A stretch of 64,000 nt of DNA from Ferrimonas balearica (GCF_019802055.1 NZ_JAHVHW010000007.1:620001-684000), one strand, 5' to 3'; counted from the stretch's first letter, positions 1-9,091 are shown. A program made the numbers and translations. The notes: generated from the letters alone by a model not told the origin.

Positions 1-280
1 AGGAAACCGCGCCGATGTCGGCGTTGGTCAGGCCATATACGGCTACGCCGTTGGAGTTGGTCAGAGTGAACTCAAGAGTGAGGATGCCGGCTTCGTCAAC
101 GGAGGCGCTGTCGACCTTGGCGGTCAGTCCGGAGACTTCGCCAATGCTAACGCCAACCGGACCGGGCTTGCCGTCTTCGCCGTTGGAACCATCTTTACCG
201 TCACTGCCACAGCCGGACAGCGCCAGGGAAACCATGGCCGCGCTGGCCAGCAGTTTCCAGTTTTGTTTTGTTGTTGTCAT
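1..280 (-). CDS. OmcA/MtrC-family multiheme cytochrome lipoprotein, N-terminus only
   Basis: The first 93 residues of a secreted lipoprotein; the rest, including every heme motif, lies beyond the left edge. A hydrophobic signal peptide ends in a lipobox (Leu-Ser-Gly-Cys, Cys at residue 24), followed by a Gly/Asp-rich linker (GSDGKDGSNGEDG) and the start of a beta-rich domain. The same layout opens the two complete outer-membrane cytochromes just upstream on the same strand, so I infer a third cell-surface cytochrome. It sits behind the terminator of the mtr-type operon, so it probably has its own promoter. No CxxCH is visible, so the cytochrome call rests on resemblance to its neighbours. Confidence 0.7.
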   Translation of the reverse strand, partial: MTTTKQNWKLLASAAMVSLALSGCGSDGKDGSNGEDGKPGPVGVSIGEVSGLTAKVDSASVDEAGILTLEFTLTNSNGVAVYGLTNADIGAVS

Positions 281-376
281 CTCTATTCCCTGCAAATGAG
301 AAACGATGTCTTTAAGTTGTTCTCACGACAGCGTTTATACCGCCGCAAAGGAAGTCTACGGGGGTGAGGTCAAAAT

Positions 377-397
377 AAATGTGACCGTGTTAACAAA
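377..397. promoter_or_regulatory. Candidate CRP-type site
   Basis: The sequence reads AAA-TGTGA-N6-TAACA-AA, with one perfect TGTGA half and a 4/5 second half. It lies about 100 bases upstream of the cytochrome start at 280. CRP is a known activator of anaerobic metal-respiration genes in Shewanella; the site itself is only a pattern match. Confidence 0.3.
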
Positions 398-548
398 GGT
401 GGTCAGATGAAAATCCAAAAAATCCCCAAGGTAAACAAAGGTGTGACGCTAATTGCGTAAACGTCCGGGGTGTGGGAGAGAATGTTTTTCAAAGGGGGTG
501 AAAAGTGAACAAAAGCCGTTGGGGTGAGAGGAGTTGTGCAAGAGATGA

Positions 549-576
549 AAAAGGGGCTCATAAGAGCCCCTTTTTA
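549..576 (-). terminator. Rho-independent terminator after the 11-heme cytochrome
   Basis: An AAAAAGGGGCTC / GAGCCCCTTTTT hairpin with a 4-base loop lies 14 bases past the stop of the 11-heme gene. It has A- and T-runs on both sides, so it could work in either direction. It closes the mtrA-mtrB-cytochrome operon. Confidence 0.85.
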
Positions 577-589
577 CGTTAGGCCGAGG

Positions 590-3055
590 TTACTTCAGGC
601 CGTGCACCACATCGTAACCGGCACTGCGTCCCGCTGCGTGGCATGTCGCGCAGGTTTCCGCCGCTTCGGCGGGAACGTATTGCCCCGGCGTACCAGCGTA
701 CACCCCGCCATTCTGGCGGAAGTGGGCCACTGCGGCCGGGTTGGCGGCCTCTGTAGTAGCGTGACAGCTGGCGCAGGCGGCCACTGCCGGTGAGTACTCC
801 ACTTTCCCTTCACCAGCGGGATTCGCTGCCGCAAAGGCGGGCAACGTCGCCATCGTGGACAGGTTAATCTGTCCTTCAGCGTGACAGGTGGCACAGTTGG
901 CCGGAGTGTCGGGGTAGGTGGCGTCCAGATCCGTCGTACGGCGCACCGAGCGGGTGCCAGCGTGGATCTGGTGGATCATCACCTTGAACTCAAAGCCCTG
1001 CTCAAACGGCTTGTTGGCGTGAGCAGAGCCGTTCGGGTTGTGACACGCCACGCAACTGCCGTCGGTCAGGAACACCGCCGTATTGGGCGAGCCGGAGTGG
1101 CAGGAGCCGCAGGCACTGTCCGGCGGATAGGTTTCGTCGCCTCGGGTGGTGAGGTGACTGGTGGAGAAGTCTGCCTGCTCGGCGTGGCAGTTCACGCAAC
1201 CCATCTCCATGGCAGCCACACGGCGCATGGCCACGTCACTGGCATCGGCGGAGAAGCTGGCCTTATTGCCTGCCACAATGGCGTCAATGATCCGGGCGTC
1301 CGGCGAATCGCAGGCCACCGGCACCAGGTTACTGGTATCCAGATTGGTGACACTGGCGTTGGCGCAAACGAACAGCTTGCCATCGATAAAGCCCTGAGCG
1401 GTGGCAGTGAATAGGTCATGCACCAGCGGGTCGATGCCGGTCACCGTATAGGTGATGCCGGTATCGCCTGCGACGGAGGTGATCACGCCACCTTCTGTAT
1501 TGGCGGTTTTCAGGTCAAAGGCGATGCGTGACTTGTGTCGACCAAACGCACTGGCAGTGTCAGCACGGGCGCCACCCAGATCGTATTCGCTGCCATCGAA
1601 GGCGGCAGCGGTGACCCAGAACGCTTTCACATTGGGGTCAGCTTCCGGCGCCATCTCACCGGCCCAGCTCAGAGTAAAGGTGAGCGTGCCTGTGGTGGCG
1701 TCAAAGGTGCCGTTGCCCAGAGTGTAAGCGTACGCTTCGCGGGCATTGCCGGTGGCATCGGCTTTGGCCAGGTGGTAGATGGCCGAACCCATGGGGTTGG
1801 TCTCATCGGCGTGACAACCGGCGCAGTTGCCCTCCGCAAACGGAGTAAAGCCATCGCTGTGGAACAGCCCCCGGGCGGTGCCATCCCAATCGTCTGCCGC
1901 AAACTTTTCATGGCAACTGAGGCAGGCTTCCTGACGGTGGAAGTACCAGTTGCCCGCCTGGGCGGGAGCATCTTCACCATCCAGGTGGCACACCTTGCAG
2001 TCGTTGCCGTTGGCCGGGAAAGTCAGCTCACGGAAATCCTGGGGATTGCCGCGGAAACCGATCATAAAGTACTCGGCCTTATGGATCTGGTGGAGCATGG
2101 AGCCCAGATCGATGGTGGCGCCGGTTTCCGGATCGCCGGAGTAGGGGGTATGGCAAACGGTGCAGTTCTCAATCTCAAAGCGGGCACCACCGTGCAGGAT
2201 CAGCGGGTGGGCGGCACTGTTGTCGTAATCGTTGCTGTGGCAACGCAGACAGGCCTGCTCCAGTACTACCAGAGTTCGGGTTTCCTCTGCGGTCGCTTCG
2301 GCGCCACTGGCGGGGATGAAGTCGTAGTGGGTGTTCACCAGCGCCTCTTTGACGTCGCCCCGGAAACGACGAAGCTCCATGGTGACCCGGTGGGTCAGGG
2401 CGGCGTCATAGCTGGTGTCCAGGCCGGCGAGCTCGGGGTACTCCGACAACGCCATGGAGAAGGTGTATCGATAACTGCCGTTGCCGGTGGCCTCGACACA
2501 CTCAATACCACAGCCGGTTTCGATGCCCGCCTGAATTTGAGGGCCTTTGAGGGCGTCCCAATCCGCTGGGAAGTCCTCACCCACATTCACCTCACCGGGC
2601 TCAACCAGACTGTTGATGTAGCTGGTCCACTGGGTGGACTTAATGCCTTTCCCGCTGCCGTCCACGGCGCTGCCGTCGCTGGGCAGTGGGCGGGTCCGTT
2701 TCTGCAGTGTGGTGAGTTTGGCGATGCCCATGCCGATGCGATCCATATCGGCGTAACTCTCCAGCCCGGAAACGGCGACACCATTGGCGTCGGTGAGGTC
2801 AAAGTCGACCATCACCTTGCCCGCGTCGTCGATGGTGACGCCGGTGATATCGGCGTTCAGGCTTTTGGCAGCAGCGACATTGACGCTGACTTCACCCGGA
2901 GGACCCTCTGGCCCGTCGGCGCCGTCATCGCCATCACTGGGGCAACCGGAAAGGGCCAGTGCCATGGCACTGGCAGCGAACAAGGCGCGCCAGGGCGCCA
3001 AATGAATAGGTGAGTTCATAAGACGATCCTGTTGTCGGGTATTCCAGGTGGTCAT
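590..3055 (-). CDS. Outer-membrane undecaheme (11-heme) c-type cytochrome lipoprotein, OmcA/MtrC/UndA family
   Basis: This is likely a cell-surface reductase passing electrons to metals or other extracellular acceptors. It has a signal peptide with lipobox LSGC, a Gly/Asp-rich linker, a beta-domain, then 11 CxxCH heme motifs: CLRCH, CTVCH, CKVCH, CLSCH and CAGCH in a first cluster, and CVNCH, CGSCH, CVACH, CATCH, CASCH and CATCH in a second, separated by a second beta-domain. That is the two-pentaheme plan of MtrC/OmcA plus one heme, as in UndA. The start at 3055 is chosen for TAAGGAG 6 bases upstream, 10 bases after the previous stop. An ATG at 3019 (AGGAT upstream) gives a shorter signal with Cys26, more like its sisters, and remains possible. 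It is the last gene of the operon. Confidence 0.9.
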   Translation of the reverse strand: MTTWNTRQQDRLMNSPIHLAPWRALFAASAMALALSGCPSDGDDGADGPEGPPGEVSVNVAAAKSLNADITGVTIDDAGKVMVDFDLTDANGVAVSGLESYADMDRIGMGIAKLTTLQKRTRPLPSDGSAVDGSGKGIKSTQWTSYINSLVEPGEVNVGEDFPADWDALKGPQIQAGIETGCGIECVEATGNGSYRYTFSMALSEYPELAGLDTSYDAALTHRVTMELRRFRGDVKEALVNTHYDFIPASGAEATAEETRTLVVLEQACLRCHSNDYDNSAAHPLILHGGARFEIENCTVCHTPYSGDPETGATIDLGSMLHQIHKAEYFMIGFRGNPQDFRELTFPANGNDCKVCHLDGEDAPAQAGNWYFHRQEACLSCHEKFAADDWDGTARGLFHSDGFTPFAEGNCAGCHADETNPMGSAIYHLAKADATGNAREAYAYTLGNGTFDATTGTLTFTLSWAGEMAPEADPNVKAFWVTAAAFDGSEYDLGGARADTASAFGRHKSRIAFDLKTANTEGGVITSVAGDTGITYTVTGIDPLVHDLFTATAQGFIDGKLFVCANASVTNLDTSNLVPVACDSPDARIIDAIVAGNKASFSADASDVAMRRVAAMEMGCVNCHAEQADFSTSHLTTRGDETYPPDSACGSCHSGSPNTAVFLTDGSCVACHNPNGSAHANKPFEQGFEFKVMIHQIHAGTRSVRRTTDLDATYPDTPANCATCHAEGQINLSTMATLPAFAAANPAGEGKVEYSPAVAACASCHATTEAANPAAVAHFRQNGGVYAGTPGQYVPAEAAETCATCHAAGRSAGYDVVHGLK

Positions 3056-3065
3056 GGGCGACTCC

Positions 3066-5012
3066 TTATTGGGCCGGAGCCAATCCGTGGGCCGGGGCGA
3101 TGTCATAGGTTCGACCCGGGCCGTGGCACAAGGCACAGCCTTTATCGCCACTGGCCATCTCAAGCGTGCCGCCAAACACCGCACCTTGCTGAGCCATATG
3201 GCCCTGCGCCGTGGCGCTGCTGTGGCAGACGGCACAGGTGGCCGCTTCAAGACTGGTATAGGTGCCATCATCCACCGCCATCGGCGGGACGGAACTCAGC
3301 AACGGCAGGGCGAAACTGTCGCCCTCATCACCAGAGAGGTGGCACTGTCGGCAATCCGACACCGGAGCCGGGTAGCTGAGGTCTTCGTAGCCCTCCCGCT
3401 GTGCGGTGTGGATGGCGTGGATCATATGGCTGTAGTTGGCGCTGCTGGCCGTCACATTCGGCGCGGTCGCGCTGGCCACCATATTGGCGTTGTGGCACAG
3501 CTGGCACTGTTGTGAAAGGTCGTTACGGGCGCCGTGGAAATTCAGCTGTTGATCCCCATGGCAGCTGCCGCAGGTGTCGTTGCTGACCACCGCCCGGCGG
3601 GCCATGCCATTACCCACGGTGAAGAACTGGGTCTGGCTCAGGATGGGGGTGGTGACGGCCGCCGCATTGTCACAGGGGGTCAGCGTATCCCCACTGCGAC
3701 AGATGCGGCCCTGAATCGCAACAGCGCCGCCGCCATCGGCTTCGCTTCCTGGCGGAACCGTCAGTCCGGTCAGGGTGTAGCGATACTGGCCCGGCGCCGG
3801 GGTTTCCTCGGGCGTCAGGGACTCCAGCCGAATATTGGGGGCGGAGCGGGTGCTGTAATCGAAAGCGGTGCCCCAGTTCGCGTAGAGCCGCAAATCGTTG
3901 AGGTAGGGCAACTGATCAGGGCTCGCCAGGGCTTCTCCTGTGGTGGGATTGCTCAGGCTGACAATGATGCTGAGCGTACCGGCGGCCAGGTCCGGCGTGA
4001 TGCTGTCGATCTCGGCGCTGAACTGACCCAAAGCGGCGTCCTTATCTGCCATCAGGTGGACACTGCGGGTCCAGTCCGGGTTGTGACACGCGGCGCAGTT
4101 GCTGTTATCCGGCTGGGCCGGGTGGCCAATGCCCGCCACAAAGTCGATGGCGGTGTGGCAACTGCCGCAGGCAAGCTGGCTCGGGAACAGGGCCCAGTTG
4201 TCCGACTGGGGCAGCGCTTCGCCACCGGTATGGCAGGTTTCGCAATTCACAAAGTTGGCCAGCCCGCTTTCGGCATGCGCCGAGTGCGCCAGACCGGACA
4301 GCACATTCTCAGGGTTGGAGAGGCGGTTGACGGAGTGGCAGGTGGTACAGGTTTCCAGCTCGTTATAGCGGCCGCCGTGTCGTACGCGACCCAGATCGGT
4401 GTGGCAGCTGTCGCAGCTCTCGGTGCCCACGATCAAACGGGTGTAGTGCGGTTCACCGTCCGGGGGCGTGAAGTCGACAAAGGCATTGACGACCGGCAAC
4501 GGTGACCCATCGGGAAGGGCGTCGCCGCCCACTTTGATCACCAGTCGCTGGGTGGCATCGGGGGAGTAGGTGACCCCTTCGGCGGCGTTGACGTTAAAGC
4601 CGGTCTGGTAGTCGTAAAAACCGTTGGCAAAGTCGGTCCACTGGCCGGGGCATTCCCCCTTTGCGTTGCAGGTTTCCGACCCCAGGAAGCGCCACTCGGT
4701 GGAGTTGCCCGCGCCGCTGAAGCCGGTTGGCAGCAACTGGGCGGCCAGTACGGTGGCACTGGGCAGGCCAGCAACCCCTTCGCCATTCTGGTTGGTCACC
4801 AGCATGCGGAAGGTGATCTGACCCTCGCCGGTGATGCTCCAACGCTCAAGACTGACCTCAATATCGGTGACCTCCTGAGCGGGGGGCGGCGTTTCCGGCC
4901 CGGGGGCGCCTGGGCCACCGTCATTGCCATCTTTACAGGCGCTCAGAAGACCCAGCGCCAGCAACGCGGCCAGCAGCGGGCGAAGGGAGACGAAATCGCT
5001 TCCAGTGTTCAT
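3066..5012 (-). CDS. Outer-membrane decaheme c-type cytochrome lipoprotein, MtrC/OmcA family
   Basis: A 648-residue surface cytochrome. The signal peptide ends in lipobox LSAC (Cys26), followed by KDGNDGGPGAPG. Ten CxxCH motifs fall in two pentaheme groups: CDSCH, CTTCH, CETCH, CGSCH and CAACH, then CGSCH, CQLCH, CRQCH, CAVCH and CALCH, each preceded by a beta-rich region. This is the MtrC/OmcA pattern. As the first extracellular cytochrome after mtrB it is the natural partner of the MtrAB conduit, equivalent to MtrC. The start at 5012 has AAGGAG 8 bases upstream; a longer frame reaching back into mtrB lacks support. It is 37 bases behind mtrB and 10 bases before the 11-heme gene. Confidence 0.92.
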   Translation of the reverse strand: MNTGSDFVSLRPLLAALLALGLLSACKDGNDGGPGAPGPETPPPAQEVTDIEVSLERWSITGEGQITFRMLVTNQNGEGVAGLPSATVLAAQLLPTGFSGAGNSTEWRFLGSETCNAKGECPGQWTDFANGFYDYQTGFNVNAAEGVTYSPDATQRLVIKVGGDALPDGSPLPVVNAFVDFTPPDGEPHYTRLIVGTESCDSCHTDLGRVRHGGRYNELETCTTCHSVNRLSNPENVLSGLAHSAHAESGLANFVNCETCHTGGEALPQSDNWALFPSQLACGSCHTAIDFVAGIGHPAQPDNSNCAACHNPDWTRSVHLMADKDAALGQFSAEIDSITPDLAAGTLSIIVSLSNPTTGEALASPDQLPYLNDLRLYANWGTAFDYSTRSAPNIRLESLTPEETPAPGQYRYTLTGLTVPPGSEADGGGAVAIQGRICRSGDTLTPCDNAAAVTTPILSQTQFFTVGNGMARRAVVSNDTCGSCHGDQQLNFHGARNDLSQQCQLCHNANMVASATAPNVTASSANYSHMIHAIHTAQREGYEDLSYPAPVSDCRQCHLSGDEGDSFALPLLSSVPPMAVDDGTYTSLEAATCAVCHSSATAQGHMAQQGAVFGGTLEMASGDKGCALCHGPGRTYDIAPAHGLAPAQ

Positions 5013-5049
5013 GTCACGGGCTCCTTGTGCGTTTGACGCTGTGCCGGCG

Positions 5050-7128
5050 TTAAAACTCATGGCGATAACTCAGGTTAATAAGGTAATCGCTGTAGTCATG
5101 GGACAGGTCACCAAAGGTCAGCACATTACCGATGCTGTTGGGTTGCAGCCCCTGATTGAGGAAACTGCTGTCCTCGTACTCCTGGTAGAGCAGGTCCAAT
5201 TGAACGCTTGAGTGGTCGCTCAGGTGGTAACGGCCATAGATATCCAGCGTAGTGCGGGTGGCGTCGTAAGCCCCCAGGTCGTTGCCCAGGCCCTGCTCGG
5301 TGCGGGTGAGGGTATCGCTGTCTGCCCAGACCAGATCGACCCCCAGGTCCAGCCGGTCACTGAAGGCGCCGCGATATTCTGCTCCCAGTCCGGCCGACTG
5401 GGCATCGTCATCCTGTCTACCCTGCCAGAGTGTTCCGGTGTTGCTGCCAATCTGGCGGGTATCCAGGTTGTAGGCGTTATAGAAGAGGTAAAAGGAGAGC
5501 GCTTCCTGGTGATAGTTGAGGTTGATGTCGTAGCCGGTTCGGTCCACCGTATCCAGCCCCACCAGCGGGTCGTCATAATCCTCTTCGCTGCCCTCCAGGG
5601 TGATCTGGATGCCGAGGGGATCCAGGATCTGGTAGCTGGCCACCAGCTTGCCGTAGTAGCGGTCCCGGTCTGCCAGGTAGTAGGGTCGAAGGGCAGGGTC
5701 ATTCACCCCTTCTGCATCCGGACTGCCGAGGAAGTTATTCAGTTCCCGGTCTTCGCCGCCCAGTTCGAGGCGCAGGGCGAGTCGTTCCCAGTGGTTCAGT
5801 CTTAAGATGGCCCAGTACTGGTTGGTGGTGGCCTGATCGGCGGGTTGATCGGTCCACTCCTGCTGTCGCCATCGATAACCCAGCTCACCACTGAAGCCGC
5901 GATAGAAACGGTAGTTTATGGCCAGACTGGCTTTCTGGTCGGTGATGTCCAGATCCGGTGGGGTGCGACTGCCAGCGGGGATGCTGTCCGTAATAATGTA
6001 GGGATAGGGCTGCAGCGGGTTGCGGTAGTCCCGGTCCTGGTAGTCGTACTCCGCCAGCAGGGTCATTTTGCGCATGGGGCGCAGCCGGTAGCGCAGATTC
6101 AGGTCCAGCTTATCCAATTGCAGATCCGCATCTGATGCAGGCAGATCGGGGGAGGGGCCGTTGATGGTGGCGGGCAGGAACGTCTCATCCTGATCGTGCC
6201 GGCCCCATACCACCTGGCCAGACAGCGACTGTATCCCGGCGGCCCAGGTGCCCTGTACGTGGAACTGGTGGGCGGTGTTGTCCGGCGCAACGGCTTGTTG
6301 GCCCTCACGGGCACTGCCAAAGGTCGGCGTATAGGGGTTATCCCAGCGCTGGGCGCTCAGGTCGTTCTCGTACTGGCTGCCCAAGTAGCCAAATGCCACC
6401 TGCCAGTTGCCACCGACCACGTTCAGGCCTGCCGCCAGTGACGTGGTGTTGTCGTCCACCTGCTGAGGCAGGTTAACAGCATTGGTGATCAGCGTGGCGC
6501 CGCTCTGGCGATATCCTTTGCGCTGCTGGTGGGTCACATCAAGGTAGGTGCGGATGGCATTAAAGTACTTCTCCAGCCCGAGTTGGAACTGGTCCCGCTC
6601 AAGCTTGAGGTCGACCGGGTTCAAAGGCCCGTCCAATCCCGGCATCTGCTGGGTGGTGGCGCCCTGCTGCCAATCGGCAGGAAGTTGATGGTGACCATTA
6701 CTGGTGCGGTATGGTGTGGGCACGGTGGCGTCATACCAGGCCAGTTGTCGCCAGCTCAGCTCTGCCGCAAAGTCCCTGGCCCGGTCGGCCCCGATGGCCA
6801 GCGTGCTGACGTCGTAACCCAGTTGGTCTGCTTCAATCGCGGTTCGCACATCGTTGCTGTACCAGTGGGTGACATTGCCATCCAGCCTGGGGACCAGGCC
6901 GTCCTTGTCGGTGCCACTTTCATTGGCAAAGTGGATGTCGTCAATCTGGTTGTCGCTGGCGCCGATTGCGAAGTGGCCGCGGGTTCCGGTCACCGGCGTG
7001 CATCGTTCACACTGCCATTCGTCCGTATTGGTGTTGGCGGTATTGGCCTTGTTCAGACTGAAGTCTGCTGCACCAACGCAGGGTGATAAGGTGAGTCCAA
7101 TCAGGGTAGCCAGTAGCGTTTTCTGCAT
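5050..7128 (-). CDS. mtrB: MtrB/PioB-family decaheme-associated outer-membrane beta-barrel protein
   Basis: A 692-residue barrel that in the known MtrCAB complex sheathes the MtrA cytochrome and lets electrons cross the outer membrane. A signal peptide ending at about residue 20 (VGAA) is followed by a short soluble segment with the CxxC pair (CERC, near residue 40) typical of gammaproteobacterial MtrB. Then come many alternating amphipathic strands rich in Tyr, Asp and Arg, and a C-terminal Phe (YRHEF), the usual barrel assembly signal. Length matches the family (about 690-700). It starts 12 bases after the mtrA stop with GGGAG upstream, so the two are co-transcribed. Confidence 0.95.
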   Translation of the reverse strand: MQKTLLATLIGLTLSPCVGAADFSLNKANTANTNTDEWQCERCTPVTGTRGHFAIGASDNQIDDIHFANESGTDKDGLVPRLDGNVTHWYSNDVRTAIEADQLGYDVSTLAIGADRARDFAAELSWRQLAWYDATVPTPYRTSNGHHQLPADWQQGATTQQMPGLDGPLNPVDLKLERDQFQLGLEKYFNAIRTYLDVTHQQRKGYRQSGATLITNAVNLPQQVDDNTTSLAAGLNVVGGNWQVAFGYLGSQYENDLSAQRWDNPYTPTFGSAREGQQAVAPDNTAHQFHVQGTWAAGIQSLSGQVVWGRHDQDETFLPATINGPSPDLPASDADLQLDKLDLNLRYRLRPMRKMTLLAEYDYQDRDYRNPLQPYPYIITDSIPAGSRTPPDLDITDQKASLAINYRFYRGFSGELGYRWRQQEWTDQPADQATTNQYWAILRLNHWERLALRLELGGEDRELNNFLGSPDAEGVNDPALRPYYLADRDRYYGKLVASYQILDPLGIQITLEGSEEDYDDPLVGLDTVDRTGYDINLNYHQEALSFYLFYNAYNLDTRQIGSNTGTLWQGRQDDDAQSAGLGAEYRGAFSDRLDLGVDLVWADSDTLTRTEQGLGNDLGAYDATRTTLDIYGRYHLSDHSSVQLDLLYQEYEDSSFLNQGLQPNSIGNVLTFGDLSHDYSDYLINLSYRHEF

Positions 7129-7140
7129 GGTGGACGCTCC

Positions 7141-8106
7141 CTATCGTTGCAGCAGTTTGCCAGACGGGTGATTGGAGCCATGCACCTGATTGTGGCAGTT
7201 CAGGCAGCTTTGACCCGCGGTAAAGGCGCTGTTGCCGCCCTGGAACTGCGGGGAACCTGAGTGCGGACTGGCATGGCAGCTTTGGCAGAGTTGCGGAGGC
7301 CTTTGGGTCAACATCGCCTCGTTCACACTGCCATGGGGGTTGTGGCAACTGGCGCAGTTATCGGCAACGGGAGCGTGCTCCCACAGCACCGGACCCCGCT
7401 TTTCGGCGTGGCAGGCGTAACAGTTGTCGTTCACCGAGACCTGGGCCAGCATCGCCTCGTTCAGCGAGCCGTGAGGGTTATGACAATCGGTGCAAGTGAT
7501 CTGGCCGGAGCGCATGGGGTGGGAGGAGCGCTGCTGCATCTGGGCAAACTGTTGACGGTGACAACTGGTGCAGTTCTCCATCGCCAGCGCTTTGTCCTGG
7601 CTGGGATCCTGAGCAGCGTGTACGTTGTGGCAGCTGGAGCAGGCCACCTCTTCCAGATCGTGAATGCTGCCGTGCCAGGCCAGGCGGTCATCACCACTGT
7701 GGCAACTGAGGCAAACGGAATTCTGGGCTGAGGCGCTGACCCTTGAGTCCGGGCCAAAGGTGATCATCGGCTCTTTGCCGCCCCGGTTGTGGTTGCCCTG
7801 AGGACCATGGCACGCCTCACACTGCAACTGGCCAGGCGCCATCGGGCTGGCAGGGTTGTGAGTGCGGCCGTGTACCCCTTCAAACAGGGCCATCACCGTT
7901 TCACTGCGCCGATGACACATCAGGCAGTTGTCGGCCCCTTTGGCGGAGTATTTGCCTTCGGCAAACTTCTCAACGAGGATCGCTTCCAGTTCTGATTCAC
8001 TCAGCTCTTCCCAGGCGGCCTGAGCCGTTATCGCGGGTATAGCCAAGCACGCCAGCAGCACCGCCCTAATAAGGCAATGCAACAACCGACTCACACTCAT
8101 CATCAT
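7141..8106 (-). CDS. mtrA: MtrA/DmsE-family periplasmic decaheme c-type cytochrome
   Basis: A secreted cytochrome of 321 residues: signal peptide (residues 1 to about 30, ending AQA-A), then ten CxxCH motifs in two similar pentaheme halves (CLMCH, CEACH, CLSCH, CSSCH, CTSCH / CTDCH, CYACH, CASCH, CQSCH, CLNCH). Length and heme spacing fit MtrA, which forms the electron wire inside MtrB and receives electrons from periplasmic carriers. DmsE is a close relative, but the neighbouring mtrB and surface cytochromes favour an MtrA role. Three consecutive ATG codons (8106, 8103, 8100) are possible starts: AAGGAA serves the first and AGGGGA the third. It heads the operon. Confidence 0.93.
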   Translation of the reverse strand: MMMSVSRLLHCLIRAVLLACLAIPAITAQAAWEELSESELEAILVEKFAEGKYSAKGADNCLMCHRRSETVMALFEGVHGRTHNPASPMAPGQLQCEACHGPQGNHNRGGKEPMITFGPDSRVSASAQNSVCLSCHSGDDRLAWHGSIHDLEEVACSSCHNVHAAQDPSQDKALAMENCTSCHRQQFAQMQQRSSHPMRSGQITCTDCHNPHGSLNEAMLAQVSVNDNCYACHAEKRGPVLWEHAPVADNCASCHNPHGSVNEAMLTQRPPQLCQSCHASPHSGSPQFQGGNSAFTAGQSCLNCHNQVHGSNHPSGKLLQR

Positions 8107-8146
8107 TCCCCTGCTTCCTTTGCAGACCTTGCTTGTTGTGGTTGTG

Positions 8147-8163
8147 TGATTACGAGGTAATCA
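8147..8163. promoter_or_regulatory. Perfect inverted repeat upstream of mtrA
   Basis: TGATTAC-GAG-GTAATCA is a perfect 7-3-7 palindrome 41-57 bases before the mtrA start. The position fits an operator. The arms share TGATT/AATCA with the second palindrome at 8379-8390, but the spacer differs, so the binding protein is unknown. Confidence 0.45.
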
Positions 8164-8376
8164 GAAGGTTAAGTTAGCACAAATCCCCAGTCGAACCAGA
8201 TTCTCGGTGTGATTGTTTTGTGGTGATTGGAGGGGTTGGTGGTCTTGGGTTGCGTGGGAGGAGTGGCGCAGAACACAGCAGGGAAGAGGGGATTTTGCTC
8301 AGTTGGAGCGAAAGTTGTGGCGGTGATCGAGTGGGAGTGTATCTGCTGCAATTTCGTTCTGTCCGATTGCCAGAAG

Positions 8377-8392
8377 TGTGATTGTAATCATC
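8377..8392. promoter_or_regulatory. FNR/CRP-like palindrome upstream of the tetraheme quinol dehydrogenase
   Basis: It reads TGTGATTGTAATCATC. The core TGAT-N4-ATCA matches the FNR (EtrA) site, and TGTGA-N6-TCATC is a partial CRP site. It is 106-121 bases before the start at 8498, a plausible activator position. Anaerobic or CRP control of this chain would suit known Shewanella practice. Confidence 0.45.
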
Positions 8393-8497
8393 TATTTACT
8401 CATGCTCCCTCAGTACAATCCCCCACGAAAATTCAGGGATTCTCCATTTTAAAAGACGCAATTTGGGGATCCTGTTCGCTGTTTTAGGGGATGAGAG

Positions 8498-9073
8498 ATG
8501 CAAGATCGTAACGAACAAGGTGGTTGGGCCAAGCTGTGGCGTCAGCCCAAAGCGAAGTGGTTGCTGGGCATTCCGGTTGGCGCTTTCCTGTTCCTGGCTA
8601 TTGGTGCTGTGGGTACCGTCGGTTTCAACACCGTTATCCACGCCACCAGCACTGACGCGTTCTGTGTGAACTGTCACGTGCCTTCTTACGCCCAGGAAGA
8701 GTTCCACCAAAGTGTTCACGGCTCCAGCCGCAGCGGTATGGTGGTTAACTGTGCCGACTGTCACGTAGCCAAAGAGTTCGTGCCGAAGATGTGGCGTAAG
8801 GTTACTGCCATGAAAGAGGTTTACTGGCAGATCAAGGGCGACTATAACACCCCCGAAGCCTACGCCGAGCACAAGAAAGACATGCAGGCCCGTATCGTGG
8901 AAGGTTTCCGCGCTACCGATTCTCGCGAGTGCCGCAACTGTCACGATGTTGAGCGCATGAACTTCGACAAGCAGAAGAAGATGGCCGCCAACATGCACCA
9001 GCGTATGGACAAGATGGGCAAGACCTGTATCGACTGTCACGCTGGCAAGATCGCTCACGAGCGCGCCAAGTAA
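8498..9073 (+). CDS. NapC/NirT-family tetraheme c-type cytochrome, quinol dehydrogenase (copy 1)
   Basis: An inner-membrane protein of 191 residues that would oxidise menaquinol or ubiquinol and pass electrons to periplasmic cytochromes, the job CymA does in Shewanella. A short basic cytoplasmic tail precedes one transmembrane helix (about residues 22-45), then four heme motifs: CVNCH, CADCH, CRNCH and CIDCH. The spacing is that of NapC/NirT; the sequence is not especially close to CymA itself. GGGGATGAGAG precedes the ATG. It is divergent from mtrA and followed by its own terminator, so it is probably monocistronic. It is the most similar partner of the gene at 11814. Confidence 0.93.
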   Translation: MQDRNEQGGWAKLWRQPKAKWLLGIPVGAFLFLAIGAVGTVGFNTVIHATSTDAFCVNCHVPSYAQEEFHQSVHGSSRSGMVVNCADCHVAKEFVPKMWRKVTAMKEVYWQIKGDYNTPEAYAEHKKDMQARIVEGFRATDSRECRNCHDVERMNFDKQKKMAANMHQRMDKMGKTCIDCHAGKIAHERAK

Positions 9074-9091
9074 GCGAATTACGCAAAAGAA

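Larger units (their letters stand above)
281..589. other. Intergenic region between two outer-membrane cytochrome genes
   Basis: This 309-base gap holds the terminator of the upstream 11-heme gene (549-576) and must hold the promoter of the truncated cytochrome gene starting at 280. A CRP-like half palindrome lies at 377-397. I see no convincing ORF; the plus-strand frames here have no ribosome site. Confidence 0.5.
8107..8497. other. Divergent regulatory region between mtrA and the first NapC-type gene
   Basis: This 391-base gap separates two divergent cytochrome units. It holds a perfect 7-3-7 palindrome near mtrA (8147-8163) and an FNR/CRP-like palindrome near the tetraheme gene (8377-8392). 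A 60-codon minus-strand frame (8169-8351) has no ribosome site and atypical composition, and I do not call it. Confidence 0.6.

Noticed and set aside
8169-8351. A 60-codon frame between mtrA and the NapC-type gene
   Set aside because: No ribosome site, low-complexity sequence, and it lies within the shared regulatory region.
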